A stretch of DNA of 64,000 nucleotides, from NCBI RefSeq assembly GCF_000974985.2, contig NZ_LAVA02000018.1, positions 62,001-126,000 of the forward strand, read 5' to 3'. This document shows, piece after piece, positions 43,793 to 52,650 of this stretch (positions within the stretch are counted from its first letter, which is position 1; every line of letters starts with the position of its first letter). Below the pieces are notes generated by a model. It was not told the DNA's origin. It made no database searches and saw only the letters and a program-made list of their open reading frames with translations. The position numbers were made by a program, and so were the translations under genes. The DNA is from Streptomyces mangrovisoli. Its GTDB lineage: Bacteria; Actinomycetota; Actinomycetes; Streptomycetales; Streptomycetaceae.

Positions 43793-46468
43793 ATGGCGGA
43801 GACGGGCAGGATGTCGGTGGCCGGCGTGCGGGACACGCTCCTCGCCACCTGTGCGGTGGGGCGTTCCCGCACGGTGCTGATCGAGGGCCCGGCCGGCTGC
43901 GGCAAGACCCATCTCCTGGACACCGTCGCCCAGCGGGCGCGGGACGCCGGGGCGCTGGTGCTCACCGCCGCCGCCACCCCGGCCGGCCGGCGCACACCCC
44001 TGGGCATGCTGCGCCAACTCCTGGACCAGGCACCGGCGTTCGCGCTGCCCGCCACCGCCGCGGCCGGAACCGTCCCGGCGGGGCGGGCGGCCCGCATCTT
44101 CTGTGCCGAGCTGACCGCGCTCGCCCAGCACGGCCCGGTGGTCGTGTGCGTCGACGACGCGCAGCACGCCGACGCGCGGTCCCTGGCCGTGCTGCGGCAC
44201 GTCGTGGGGCACGCCCATCCGGCCCCGGTGCTGGTGGTCGCCACCGTCGCCGCGCACGCCGGAACACCGGTGTTCGCGGACGAGTTGCTGCGCCGCACCC
44301 ATGTGCGCCGGATCCGGCTCGCCCCGCTGTCCCGGCAGGAGTCCGGCGCCGCGCTGGCCGACCGGCCCGCCGCAGATCAGGCCCGGCTGCACCACCTCAG
44401 CGGCGGCAACCCGCGCCTGTTGCGGGCCCTGGAGGAGGAACTGCGCGAAAACGAGCGCCGACCGGGAGCGGCGGCGGTCGACGGCGCTGTCCCGGCGCAG
44501 GCACCTGCGCCTGCGCCGGGCGGGCGCTACGCCGCCGCGGTGCTCGCGTGCCTGCGTTCCAGTGGGCCCGCCGCCGTGGCCGTGGGCCGGGCGCTGGCCG
44601 TACTGGACGAGCACGCCGCCGAACCCCTGCTGGCCCGTCTGCTGGCCGACTCCCCGGAGACGGCCGCGGCGGGCCTGGTCGCGCTGCGCTCCTGCGGGCT
44701 GCTCACGGGTCTGCGGTTCGCGCATCCCGCGGTGCGGACCACCGTCCTCGCGGACGCCCCGGCCGCCGAGTGCGCCCGGCTGCACCGGCGAGCCGCACGG
44801 GCCCTGCACACGGCCGGGGCTCCGGCCGCCGTCGTCGCCGCGCACCTGTTGACGCCGCACGCGGTCGGCGTACGGCGCCCGGCCCGCGCGCGGGACGCCG
44901 GCCTGCTGCGGGCCACCGCCGAGGAGCTGTTGGCCGCGCACCGTCCGCAGCAGGCCGAGGCGCTGCTGGAACTCGCCCACTCCGTCGACCCGGACCGGGC
45001 CGGCCGCGCGGAGGCGGCCCTGCGGCTGGCTCAGATCGCCGCCCGCCGCGACCCCGACACCGCTCTGCACCGGCTGCGGGCGCTGACCGGCACCCATCGC
45101 ACGGACACCCCGGTCACCCCCGCCGCCCCAGGTACCTCGGCCACCGCGGACGTCGGCGGGGACTCCGGCTGGGGCGGTCGGCTGGCCGCGCTCCTGCTCG
45201 TGCAGGGGCGTATCGAGGAGGCGGCCCGTTGGGCCACGGCCGGCGGACACGGTTGGGACGGGGTACTGGACGCCGATCCGCAGGCGAGCGTGGAGCTGCT
45301 CTGGTCCGCGCCGCTCACGGACGACACCTTCGCCCCGCTCGCCCTGGCCCTGCGCACCCTGATCTGCGCGGCCCGCCCGCGTGAGGCGGCGGAGGCGGCC
45401 GGGCGGCTGGCCGGGCAGGCCGCCGCGAGGAAGGCGCCCGGCTGGCGGGCGGTGTTCACGGCCCTGCACGCCGAGGCGCTGCTGCGCGGCGGCGACGCGA
45501 CCGCCGCGAAGAAGCGGGCCGCGGCCGCACTCGCCGCGTCGGCCGGGAACGCACTCGGAACGCCCGGCCCGCTCACCGGCCCCGGAGGAACTGGAGGACC
45601 TGGAGGACCCGGCAGCTTCGCCCGCGGCTCCGGCGGCTCCGGCGGTGTGCGTACGGCGGCGGTGGCGGTCCTGGTCGAGGCGTGCACCGTACTGGGCGAG
45701 CACCAGGAGGCCGCCCGCCACGCCGCGTCAGTACCGCTGCGGACACGGTCGGCCGGGGCGTACACCGCCCACCACCTGCGCGCCCGAGGACTGGCGCATC
45801 TCGCCGGCGGCCGGCCGCAGGCCGCGCTCGCGGACTTCCGCCGGGTGGGCCGCCTGCTCGCGGCGTGGCAGGCGGACCGGCCGGTCTGGCTGCCGTGGCG
45901 CACCGACGCCGCCGAGGCGCTGCTGCGGCTGGGCCGCACCGCTGCGGCCCGCGAGTTGGCCGAGGCCCAGCTGACCGGCCCGGACGGGCACCGGCCGCAG
46001 GTGCGGGAGGCGTGCCTGCGGCTGCTCGCGGCGGCGGGCCCCGACGGCGGGCCGAGCACCGGCGAAGGGCCGGGCACCGCGTTCGCCACGGGAGCGCCGT
46101 ACGGTCCGGGGGCCCGCCGCCGGACCTCCCCGGCCGCCCCCACCGCCGTCCCGGGCACGCCGGGCACGGCCGACGGCGGGCTGCCTCTGCACCTGCTCGA
46201 CGGCCCCGACCGGCAGATCGCCGAGCTCGCCGCCGAAGGCCTGACCAACCGCCAGATCGCCACCCGGCTGAACCTGGCGCTCTCCACCGTCGAACGGCGC
46301 CTCACCCGCGTCTACCGCACCCTGCACGTCCCCGGCCGAACCGGTCTGCCCGCCGGCCCGAGGACCGACGCGCGCTGGTCACGGGTGGCGCGGACACGGC
46401 GGGAACCACCCGCGAGCGGCTCGACTCCAGGCCGGCCTCCGGCAGGGAGTCGAGCAGACGCTCGGTGA
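43793..46468 (+). CDS. LAL-family LuxR regulator 2
   Basis: 891 residues from the ATG at 43793, with a GGAAGGA 5-7 nt upstream. Walker A GPAGCGKTHLL and Walker B VVVCVDDAQHAD are intact. The middle is helical and TPR-like. The C-terminal LuxR HTH spans DRQIAELAAEGLTNRQIATR and LNLALSTVERRLTRVYRTL. About 45 residues rich in Pro/Arg follow the HTH, an unusual tail because LAL proteins normally end there; it overlaps decayed sequence on the other strand. It shares the PWRTDAAEALLRLGR segment with LAL regulators 1 and 3, so the three are paralogues. It lies directly downstream of the IGWP gene and is a likely regulator of it. Confidence 0.9.
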   Translation: MAETGRMSVAGVRDTLLATCAVGRSRTVLIEGPAGCGKTHLLDTVAQRARDAGALVLTAAATPAGRRTPLGMLRQLLDQAPAFALPATAAAGTVPAGRAARIFCAELTALAQHGPVVVCVDDAQHADARSLAVLRHVVGHAHPAPVLVVATVAAHAGTPVFADELLRRTHVRRIRLAPLSRQESGAALADRPAADQARLHHLSGGNPRLLRALEEELRENERRPGAAAVDGAVPAQAPAPAPGGRYAAAVLACLRSSGPAAVAVGRALAVLDEHAAEPLLARLLADSPETAAAGLVALRSCGLLTGLRFAHPAVRTTVLADAPAAECARLHRRAARALHTAGAPAAVVAAHLLTPHAVGVRRPARARDAGLLRATAEELLAAHRPQQAEALLELAHSVDPDRAGRAEAALRLAQIAARRDPDTALHRLRALTGTHRTDTPVTPAAPGTSATADVGGDSGWGGRLAALLLVQGRIEEAARWATAGGHGWDGVLDADPQASVELLWSAPLTDDTFAPLALALRTLICAARPREAAEAAGRLAGQAAARKAPGWRAVFTALHAEALLRGGDATAAKKRAAAALAASAGNALGTPGPLTGPGGTGGPGGPGSFARGSGGSGGVRTAAVAVLVEACTVLGEHQEAARHAASVPLRTRSAGAYTAHHLRARGLAHLAGGRPQAALADFRRVGRLLAAWQADRPVWLPWRTDAAEALLRLGRTAAARELAEAQLTGPDGHRPQVREACLRLLAAAGPDGGPSTGEGPGTAFATGAPYGPGARRRTSPAAPTAVPGTPGTADGGLPLHLLDGPDRQIAELAAEGLTNRQIATRLNLALSTVERRLTRVYRTLHVPGRTGLPAGPRTDARWSRVARTRREPPASGSTPGRPPAGSRADAR

Positions 46469-46860
46469 GCCGCGCGCCTGGATGGTCCTCTCCCGGCACC
46501 CGCGCCTCCTCCGGCCGGCCGAGGGCAGCGCAGGCCCGCGCCAGGTAGTTGGCGGCCCACCAGGTGCGTGGGCGTAGTCCCTGCCCGGCCCCGCCTCGAA
46601 GGAGCGGTGGAGGGCTTCGGGACGGCCGACAACCCCCGCGGCGCCGGTGACCAGGTCGGCCGGGTCGCTCGCGGGTGGGTGGGGCAGCAGGGCCATCCAG
46701 CGTGCCGAGGCGGCGCCACCTGGTAGGGGACAAGCGCCGGATCCTCCGCACGCACCCACCGGACGACTTCGTACGCCCCGCAGAGCCGGTGCGCGTACCC
46801 GGCGGCCGGGCCGGGTCCTGCCCACTCGCCGCGGCCGTCCATGGCCACCACGGCGACAGT
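46425..46860 (-). pseudogene. Frameshifted remnant of an unidentified gene
   Basis: On the minus strand, protein-like stretches continue from one frame to the next: YEVVRWVRAEDPALVPYQV (about 46710-46780), then DLVTGAAGVVGRPEALHRSF (about 46590-46680), then WWAANYLARACAALGRPEEA (about 46505-46566) and TERLLDSLPEAG (about 46430-46470). No single frame joins them, so the gene carries at least two frameshifts. The last part looks like a TPR-type C-terminus. I cannot name the parent family. Confidence 0.5.
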
Positions 46861-47575
46861 GCGCCCGCGCCGATGCCGCGCGGTCGGCGCGGAGACGCAC
46901 CCGTGCGCATGCCCCGCCCCGGGCCACCACCGCCGCCGTTGCCGCTCGCGCCCCGCCTCCGATCCCGCCTCCGATCCCGTCACCGGGGAAGCCGGGCCGC
47001 TCGGGCGGCGTCCCGAGGTGCCGTCCGCCGCCGTCGGCAGTTCCCGCCGGACCGCCTCCTCCCCCAGCCCGTACAGGGCCGGAGCCTTCAGCGCGCTCAG
47101 CATCGGCGGGCGGGAGTGTCGTCGAGCCGCAGCGGGACGACCGGGTCGCGGCCTGCCCCGCGTGACCGACGAACAGCCATGATCCGGGCGCCGTCCCGAA
47201 CGGCCAAGCCCCGAGCGCCGCCAAGCCCCAAGTGCCGCCACACCCCGAGTGCCGCCCCGCCCTCTCCCGGAGCGATCGCGCCCCGTCGCGCCTCCGAGGC
47301 CCTCCCGTCGTGCGCGCTCCCCCGTCACCTCCGTACCGCGGCGCGTTCCCGAGGCTGCAATCCGCCGGGCCCGCCCGGACCCGCTTGCGGTCAACTCCCC
47401 CGCACGGATGGCCTCGACGGGATGCCCTACGACCGTGGCGGACGCGGTCGCGCCCCGGGCGCCCTCCCGTCCCACCCCACCGGCGCGCCCCTCCGAGGGC
47501 TACCCGGCCTGCCGTCTGGCAACGCCGCGACCTGCGCTTCGATCCGTACTCCAGTGCTTCGTGAGGGAGCCTCAG
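46861..47575. other. No convincing gene
   Basis: About 715 bp of GC-rich DNA between the decayed gene and the NRPS-like gene. Open frames exist on both strands but show only Arg/Pro/Ala-rich translations, with no ribosome site tied to a plausible start. It may be further decayed sequence or a long leader for the NRPS-like gene. Confidence 0.5.
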
Positions 47576-47582
47576 GAACAAC

Positions 47583-47611
47583 TTGCCAGCATCTTGGCAA
47601 GGTTTTGCCAA
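47583..47611 (+). promoter_or_regulatory. Triple box TTGCCAG / TTGGCAA / TTGCCAA before the NRPS-like gene
   Basis: Boxes at 47583-47589, 47594-47600 and 47605-47611 are spaced exactly 11 bp apart with alternating orientation, 31 bp before the start codon. This is almost the same array and distance as at the IGWP gene. Confidence 0.78.
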
Positions 47612-47642
47612 GCCGGAAGGCGCGGTCGAAGGAGCGATCCCC

Positions 47643-50216
47643 ATGTCCACCATCTTGGGCAACCAGCCCGGCACCCCCTTGCAGGAGATCGTCCGCGACC
47701 TGTTCGCCGAGGTGTTGCGGCTCCCCCGCCACGAGGTCGGCCCCGATGACGACTTCTTCCGCCTCGGCGGCCCGGCCGCGGACGCGGGCCGGCTGCTGGA
47801 GCGGGCCCGCGAGGTGCTCGGCGTCGATCTGGGCGACCGCGCGCTGGAGGAGGCGCCCACCCCGCAGATGTTCGCCGAGCTCTTCGGCGACGTACCCGTC
47901 GCGGTGATGGGGCCCTGCGGCTCGGGCACCGACAGCGCGCTGCTGCCGCTGCGGCTGCGCGGCCCCCTGGACGTACGGGCGCTGGAGGCGGCGCTGGAGG
48001 ACCTGGGGCGCCGCCACGAGACGCTGCGCAACTCGCGGCTCGGCGCGGCGGGCACCCGGCTGCGGGTGCTGGGCGCCCGCGAGCACCTGCTGGAGCTCGC
48101 CGTGCCCGGCGACACGATCGATCTGTGGTCGCAGCTGCCGCTGGCCGCGGAGCTGTCCCGCGCCTACGCCGCCAGGATGGCGGGCTCCGTCCCGCACCGC
48201 CGTCCCGCCGCGCTCGACGCGGCGCGCCGCGCGGTCTTCGGCGACCTGCCGCCCACCCCGCTGCCGGGCAGTGCCCTGCCGCACGCCGGGCACAGCCCGT
48301 ACGGCCACCTGGAGACCCGCCTGGACGCGGCGGTCCACGACCGGCTGGTGCGGTTCGCCGCCGGACACGGGGCGAGCGCGTTCATGGTGGTGCACGCCGC
48401 GCTGACCGCGCTGCTGGCCCGGCTCGGCCCCGGCGACGAGGTCACCGTCGCCGCGCCCGTCCCGGCCCGTGACACGGCCTCCCTGCGCGAGGCGGTCGGC
48501 CCCTACGGCAGGCTGCTCGCGCTGTCCGTGGACGCCACCGGCGACCCCGCCTTCGGTGAGCTGCTGGGCCGGGTGCGGGCCGTGGACCTGGGCGCCTACC
48601 GCAACGGTGAGGCCGCCCTCGCACTGCCCGGCGGTGTCGCACTGGCGGTCCTCCAGGAGCCGGTCGGCACCGTCGAGGCGGCCGGTCTGGACATCACCCC
48701 GCTGCCGCCCCGGCTGCCGGTGCCCCCGGCCGACCTGGCGCTGACCCTGATCGAACACCACGAGCCGACCGGCGCCCCCGCCGGACTCACCCTGCACACC
48801 GCCTACCGCACCCGCGGCGTCGGCGAGGACGCCGCCGCCTCCTTCACCGCCCGGCTCACCGCCGTACTGGAGACCGCCCTGACCGATCCGTCCGCCCCGC
48901 TGAGCCGGCTGCGGCTGCGTGCCGCCGCGGAGGCCGGGGGCGGGGTGTGGGCGGGCGAGAGCGCCGCACTGCCCGACGGCACCGCGGCCGGGTTCTTCGC
49001 CGCGCAGGCAGCCCGCACGCCCCGCTCGACCGCCGTCACCGGCATGGACTACGCCGAACTGGACGCCCGCTCCGACCTGTTGGCCCATGTCCTGCTCGCG
49101 CACGACGCCGGCCCCGGCACCACCGTCGTCACCGCGCTGTCCGACCCCACCGGGTTCGCGGTCGCCGCGCTCGCCGTCGCCAAGACCGGCGCCGCGCTGC
49201 TGCCCGTCGACCCCGCCGATCCGCTGCCGGAGACCCTCGAACCGCTCCGTGCGGCCGTCCTGCTGCTGGACGAGACCGCCGACCTGCGCCTGCCCGCCGT
49301 GCGCGGCGCCGCCCGCCTGGTGCGCGACGCGGCCGCCGACCGACTGCCGGCCGCCGGTTGCTGGCCGGTGGAGGAGAGCGACCTGGTGCGGCCGGTCGAC
49401 CCCGACGACGCCGTGGTGCTCGCCCCCAGCGAGGACGGCACCGTCGTCATCGGCGCCGAGAGCGTCGCCGCCGCCCTGCTCGCACCGCCCGCCGACGCCG
49501 CCTGGCTGGTCGAGGGCTACCCGGACGCCGAGGACGCCCTCGGCCTGCTCGCCGCCCTGGTCAGCGGCGCCCGGGTGCACGTCCCGGCGGACGACCTCAC
49601 CCTGACCGTGCCGCAGGAGACCCTGCGCTGGCTGCGCGAGGCGGGGGCGAGCACCGTGCTGGGCGGCAGCGACGAGGTCCTGCGCGCCCTGGCCGCCCTC
49701 GCGCTCGCCGAGGACACCGCGCTGACCGTCAGCGGCGGCTGGCCCGAGGGCCGGCTCGTCGTCGACCTCACCCCCGGCGGCCCCGTGCGGCCCGCACCCG
49801 GCTACCGCGCCTACGTCCTCGACGCCCACCTGCACCCGGTCGCCCCCGGCGCGACCGGAGCCCTCTACATCTCCGGCGCCGGTGTCGCCCGCGGCTACGC
49901 CGACGCCCCCGGAGCCACCGGCGAGCGCTTCCTGCCCGACCCCTTCGGCGGCCCCGACGGGGACACCGCGCGCATGTGGCGCACGGGGCACGCCGCCCGC
50001 GTCAGCGCCGACGGCAACCTCCATGTCCTGGACCACCCGGCGGAGGACGACCCCTTCGCCGACGAGTTCGCCACCTTCGTGGTCGTCGCCGACGCGACCG
50101 GTCACCGCGCCCTGTGGCCGGCCTCGGCCGCCGTCCCGGAGGGCTGGGACGCCACGCACACCGAGGACCACTACGAGCTGTGCCTGGACCACCTGAACGA
50201 CCATCGGTCGGCCTGA
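47643..50216 (+). CDS. NRPS-like protein with inactive carrier, condensation and adenylation regions fused to an MbtH-like domain
   Basis: 857 residues from the ATG at 47643, with an AAGGAG 8-9 nt upstream. Order: carrier-like domain (residues about 10-80) with DDDFFRLGGPAADAG, where the Ser that carries phosphopantetheine is Ala; condensation-like domain (about 95-420) with the N-terminal RRHETLR motif but PGDTID where HHxxxDG should be; adenylation-like region (about 440-800) with YAELD, AVAKTGAALLPVDP and SGAGVARGY plus ERFLPDPFGG (A1, A2 and A6-like). Its A3 loop is unrecognisable (VVLAPSEDGTVVIG), the A7 Asp is His (MWRTGHAARV), and the A8-A10 subdomain with the catalytic Lys is missing. 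Residues about 800-857 match MbtH proteins (DPFADEFATFVV, RALWPASAAVPEGW, CLDHLND). Every catalytic residue checked is gone although the frame is intact, so a structural, binding or regulatory role is likely. It shares its promoter boxes with the IGWP gene. Confidence 0.85.
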   Translation: MSTILGNQPGTPLQEIVRDLFAEVLRLPRHEVGPDDDFFRLGGPAADAGRLLERAREVLGVDLGDRALEEAPTPQMFAELFGDVPVAVMGPCGSGTDSALLPLRLRGPLDVRALEAALEDLGRRHETLRNSRLGAAGTRLRVLGAREHLLELAVPGDTIDLWSQLPLAAELSRAYAARMAGSVPHRRPAALDAARRAVFGDLPPTPLPGSALPHAGHSPYGHLETRLDAAVHDRLVRFAAGHGASAFMVVHAALTALLARLGPGDEVTVAAPVPARDTASLREAVGPYGRLLALSVDATGDPAFGELLGRVRAVDLGAYRNGEAALALPGGVALAVLQEPVGTVEAAGLDITPLPPRLPVPPADLALTLIEHHEPTGAPAGLTLHTAYRTRGVGEDAAASFTARLTAVLETALTDPSAPLSRLRLRAAAEAGGGVWAGESAALPDGTAAGFFAAQAARTPRSTAVTGMDYAELDARSDLLAHVLLAHDAGPGTTVVTALSDPTGFAVAALAVAKTGAALLPVDPADPLPETLEPLRAAVLLLDETADLRLPAVRGAARLVRDAAADRLPAAGCWPVEESDLVRPVDPDDAVVLAPSEDGTVVIGAESVAAALLAPPADAAWLVEGYPDAEDALGLLAALVSGARVHVPADDLTLTVPQETLRWLREAGASTVLGGSDEVLRALAALALAEDTALTVSGGWPEGRLVVDLTPGGPVRPAPGYRAYVLDAHLHPVAPGATGALYISGAGVARGYADAPGATGERFLPDPFGGPDGDTARMWRTGHAARVSADGNLHVLDHPAEDDPFADEFATFVVVADATGHRALWPASAAVPEGWDATHTEDHYELCLDHLNDHRSA

Positions 50217-50276
50217 CCCGGCCGGTACGGGCCGATCCCGACCGATCCGCTCCGGTCCGGCGACCACCACCTACTG

Positions 50277-50322
50277 GGTCCGGCACGGCCGACCGCGACC
50301 GGCTCGGTCCGGCACGGCCGAC
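50277..50322. repeat. Direct repeat of 17 bp
   Basis: GGTCCGGCACGGCCGAC occurs at 50277-50293 and 50306-50322 in the 253-bp gap between the NRPS-like and metallo-beta-lactamase-fold genes. Function unknown. Confidence 0.55.
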
Positions 50323-50469
50323 ATGACCATCCGCGCCCACCGAACCGGGCGCGAACCCGCCGCCCCGTCCGCGTCCCCCGCGGGCGGGGCGGCGCTGCGC
50401 GATCCAGGCGCACCGAAGCGCACGACCGCGGACTCCAGCGCCGGTCACCGCGTGTGGGACCATGCGCCG

Positions 50470-51198
50470 GTGCGCGAGCTGACCTTGCTGGGTACGTGCG
50501 GCGCCTGGCCGGAAGCGGGGCGGGCGGCGAGTGGCTTCCTGCTGGAGGCCGACGGCTTCCGGCTGGTCCTGGACCTCGGCTACGCCACCCTGCCGCGGCT
50601 GCTGTGCCTACGCGCGGCGAGCGAGCTGGACGCCGTCGTCATCACGCACGAACACCCCGATCACTGCGCCGACTTGAGCGCCCTCTGTCGAGCGCTGCGG
50701 TTCGGCGGGGAGCGGGATCGGCGCGTGCCCCTGTACTGCCTGCCGGGCGTGCTCGTACGGGTGCAGGCTATGGAGCCGACCGAAGGGCTGCGCGACGTCT
50801 TCGACCCGCGTCCGCTGCCGGGCAGCCACGAGGTGGGGCCGTTCCGGCTGGACTCGCGGCCGCTCCCCCACCATGTGCCGCACGCGGGCGTGCGGTTGAC
50901 GGCTCCCGGACTGACCCTGGCCTACAGCGGCGACGCCGGCCCCGATCGCGCGCTCGGCGAACTGGCGGCCGGGGCCGACCTGTTGATCGCGGGGGTCACC
51001 CTCCAAGGTCCGGCCACCGACCCGTATCTGCTCAGCGCGGCGCAGGCGGGCCGGTGGGCCGCCCGCGCGGGGGCGAGGCGCCTGCTGCTCACGCATTTCT
51101 GGCCCGGCGCCGAGCGCGGCCGGTCCGTCGCGGAGGCGCGGGCGGCGTACGACGGGGAAGTGCTGGCCGCGGCCGAGGAGTTGACCTTGGCTCTCTGA
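50470..51198 (+). CDS. Metallo-beta-lactamase-fold hydrolase (RNase Z-like subgroup)
   Basis: 242 residues if started at GTG 50470 (VRELTLLGTCGAWPEAG), where family homology begins; an ATG at 50323 would add a low-complexity 49-residue extension. Metal ligands lie in THEHPDHCADLSAL (HxHxDH), in the second-shell His of SRPLPHHVPHAG, in YSGDAG (Asp) and in the late LLTHFWPG His. The GTCGAWP and GFLLEADGFRLVLDLGYATL opening matches MBL hydrolases related to tRNase Z/phosphodiesterases. Cytosolic, probably two zinc ions, substrate unknown. It could cut a peptide or ester in the neighbouring system, but nothing in the sequence proves that. Confidence 0.85.
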   Translation: MRELTLLGTCGAWPEAGRAASGFLLEADGFRLVLDLGYATLPRLLCLRAASELDAVVITHEHPDHCADLSALCRALRFGGERDRRVPLYCLPGVLVRVQAMEPTEGLRDVFDPRPLPGSHEVGPFRLDSRPLPHHVPHAGVRLTAPGLTLAYSGDAGPDRALGELAAGADLLIAGVTLQGPATDPYLLSAAQAGRWAARAGARRLLLTHFWPGAERGRSVAEARAAYDGEVLAAAEELTLAL

Positions 51199-51407
51199 CG
51201 GCAATGGCCTGCGGAACGCGCAGCGTGCCCGGACCGGCCGCAGCCGCGCCGGAGCCGTGCTCGCGGGACGCCGGAGCCGGGCCGGTTCACGCGCGGTTCG
51301 AGCGGGGCGCGAGGATTCCACGAACGTTCCTCGAGCGGATCCGGGCAAGGTCTTGAGCGTCAAGCCGACCGCGCCGCCACGCTGTTAGCCGCGTCCAGGA
51401 GCCGACC

Positions 51408-51668
51408 ATGCAGCAGCCGCTTCCCACCCGCCACCCCGACGCCGATCGCGGCACCGGGACAGGCGAGCCGCGCCGCGTGCCCGCCCCCGCGTCGGGGCCG
51501 GCGCTCGGGCCCGTGTCTGGACCCGCATCCGGGTCCGCATCCGGGTCCGCGTCGGGAGCCGAGCCCGCTTCGGCTTCCGGGCCGGTGCCGTCGTCCGCGG
51601 CCGCGCCCGTACCGCTGTCGCTGTCGGTGCCGGTGCCGGAGGACGACATCGGCTGGCCGACCCGCTGA
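51408..51668 (+). CDS. Small Pro/Ala/Ser-rich protein ending in DIGWPTR
   Basis: 86 residues from the ATG at 51408; an AGGAG lies 7 nt upstream, which argues that it is translated. The N-terminus is hydrophilic (MQQPLPTRHPDADRGTGTG) and not a Sec signal. The middle is repetitive SGPASGSASGSASG. The C-terminus is PEDDIGWPTR, carrying a single copy of the IGWP motif that the secreted protein at 43008 has 11 times. The layout (leader-like N-part, flexible linker, one conserved C-terminal motif) is that of a RiPP precursor or peptide pheromone precursor. A single motif by itself would be weak; shared locus and motif make it notable. Confidence 0.75.
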   Translation: MQQPLPTRHPDADRGTGTGEPRRVPAPASGPALGPVSGPASGSASGSASGAEPASASGPVPSSAAAPVPLSLSVPVPEDDIGWPTR

Positions 51669-51690
51669 ACCCGCGCGCCCCGAACACTCC

Positions 51691-51732
51691 GCACCCGCAC
51701 CCGCACCGGCACCGGCACCGGCACCGGCACCC
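51691..51732. repeat. Hexanucleotide tandem repeat
   Basis: Seven consecutive GCACC(C/G) hexamers follow the small IGWP gene, in the 151-bp gap before a convergent gene. Confidence 0.9.
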
Positions 51733-51819
51733 GGCGAGCTTCACCGACGGCGGCACGGCCACACGGACAATCCACAGGGCCGTACGACCGCGCGGCCCCG
51801 AGGGCCGGTCCGCCGGCCG

Positions 51820-52119
51820 CTAGCGGGACCGCTCCGTGCCCGCCGCTCCACGCCGTGCCAGCGGGAAGTCGCGCTGCTCCACCACCCTGCCCTCGGGGTC
51901 GAAGCGCAGTTCCACCAGCCGCCAGGCCGGCTCGCCGCCGTCCGGATCGGCCACGCGCACGGTGACGCGGTCGTCCTCGGCCAGCACGCTGTCGCAGCGT
52001 CCCGCGCCGGCCGACTCCACCAGGCGGCGGGCGACTTCCTTGTTGCGCGTCTGGTGGGCGTGGCGGGTCAGCAGTCGGTGCAGCATCCCGCTCAGATCGG
52101 TGCCCAGGGCCAGTGTCAT
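51820..52119 (-). CDS. Small conserved-looking protein of unknown function
   Basis: 99 residues from the ATG at 52119, with a GAAGGGGG purine tract about 13 nt upstream. It begins MTLALGTDLSGMLHRLLTRH, predicted helical, followed by an alternating beta-like segment (DRVTVRVADPDG, WRLVELRFDPEGRV). There are no Cys residues that look catalytic, no signal peptide and no membrane segment. I do not recognise the family. It is convergent with the small IGWP gene and divergent from the PqqD-like gene. The regular codon pattern supports a real gene. Confidence 0.6.
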   Translation of the reverse strand: MTLALGTDLSGMLHRLLTRHAHQTRNKEVARRLVESAGAGRCDSVLAEDDRVTVRVADPDGGEPAWRLVELRFDPEGRVVEQRDFPLARRGAAGTERSR

Positions 52120-52650
52120 CGTCGTGGCGCCCCCTTCTGCTTCCGCGTTCGGCCCCCGCCGGACCGTACGGCGGGCGGCGCCTCCCATCATCTCGACGGC
52201 CCTGGAGCCCGGTTGGAGAGCGGCTCCACCCCCGAGCTCACGGCGCCACACGCCCGTACGGTCGCGGGCGCGCGGCCGACGCGGTCCGTGCGCCGGGCCG
52301 ATTCCGGCCGAATCGGTGGCCCCCACGCGCCCGCATCCGGCCGGAACCCACCGCTCGGCCGGCCCGCAACCCGGGTTGTGCAGGCAAAACGGGCGCGCCA
52401 CCCCTACCGCGCGTGGGGGGCGCCAGGGTTGTAGGGGGCCGGGTGTGTTGCCTCCCGCGAATCCGCCGCAGGACGATGAGGGCGGAATATCCGCGTCAGG
52501 CCCGCCGCGCCGTACGCGCCCTCCGGTCCCCCCACCCCCGGTGCCGTCCGCTCTCCTGCTCCTTTCCGTGTCGGTCTCCCGGGGGCCGGGCCCCGGCGCG
52601 CGGCGCGAGGCGGGTGCGGGCCCGGGACGGCCCGTGGTCGGGAGGTGGGT
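52120..52650. other. Divergent intergenic region, 531 bp
   Basis: No gene is recognised. It must carry promoters for the 99-residue protein (minus) and the PqqD-like/LAL genes (plus). No TTGGCAA-type box is present. An ACCCCTAC (about 52404) and a GTAGGGG (about 52430) form a loose inverted repeat. Confidence 0.5.

Noticed and set aside
46675..47907. Plus-strand open frame of about 410 codons
   Set aside because: Arg/Pro/Ser-rich translation without domains, overlaps the well-supported NRPS-like start in another frame, and has no RBS.
47643..50216. A working NRPS module that assembles the peptide
   Set aside because: Carrier Ser, condensation His, A3 loop, A7 Asp and the A8-A10 subdomain are all missing.
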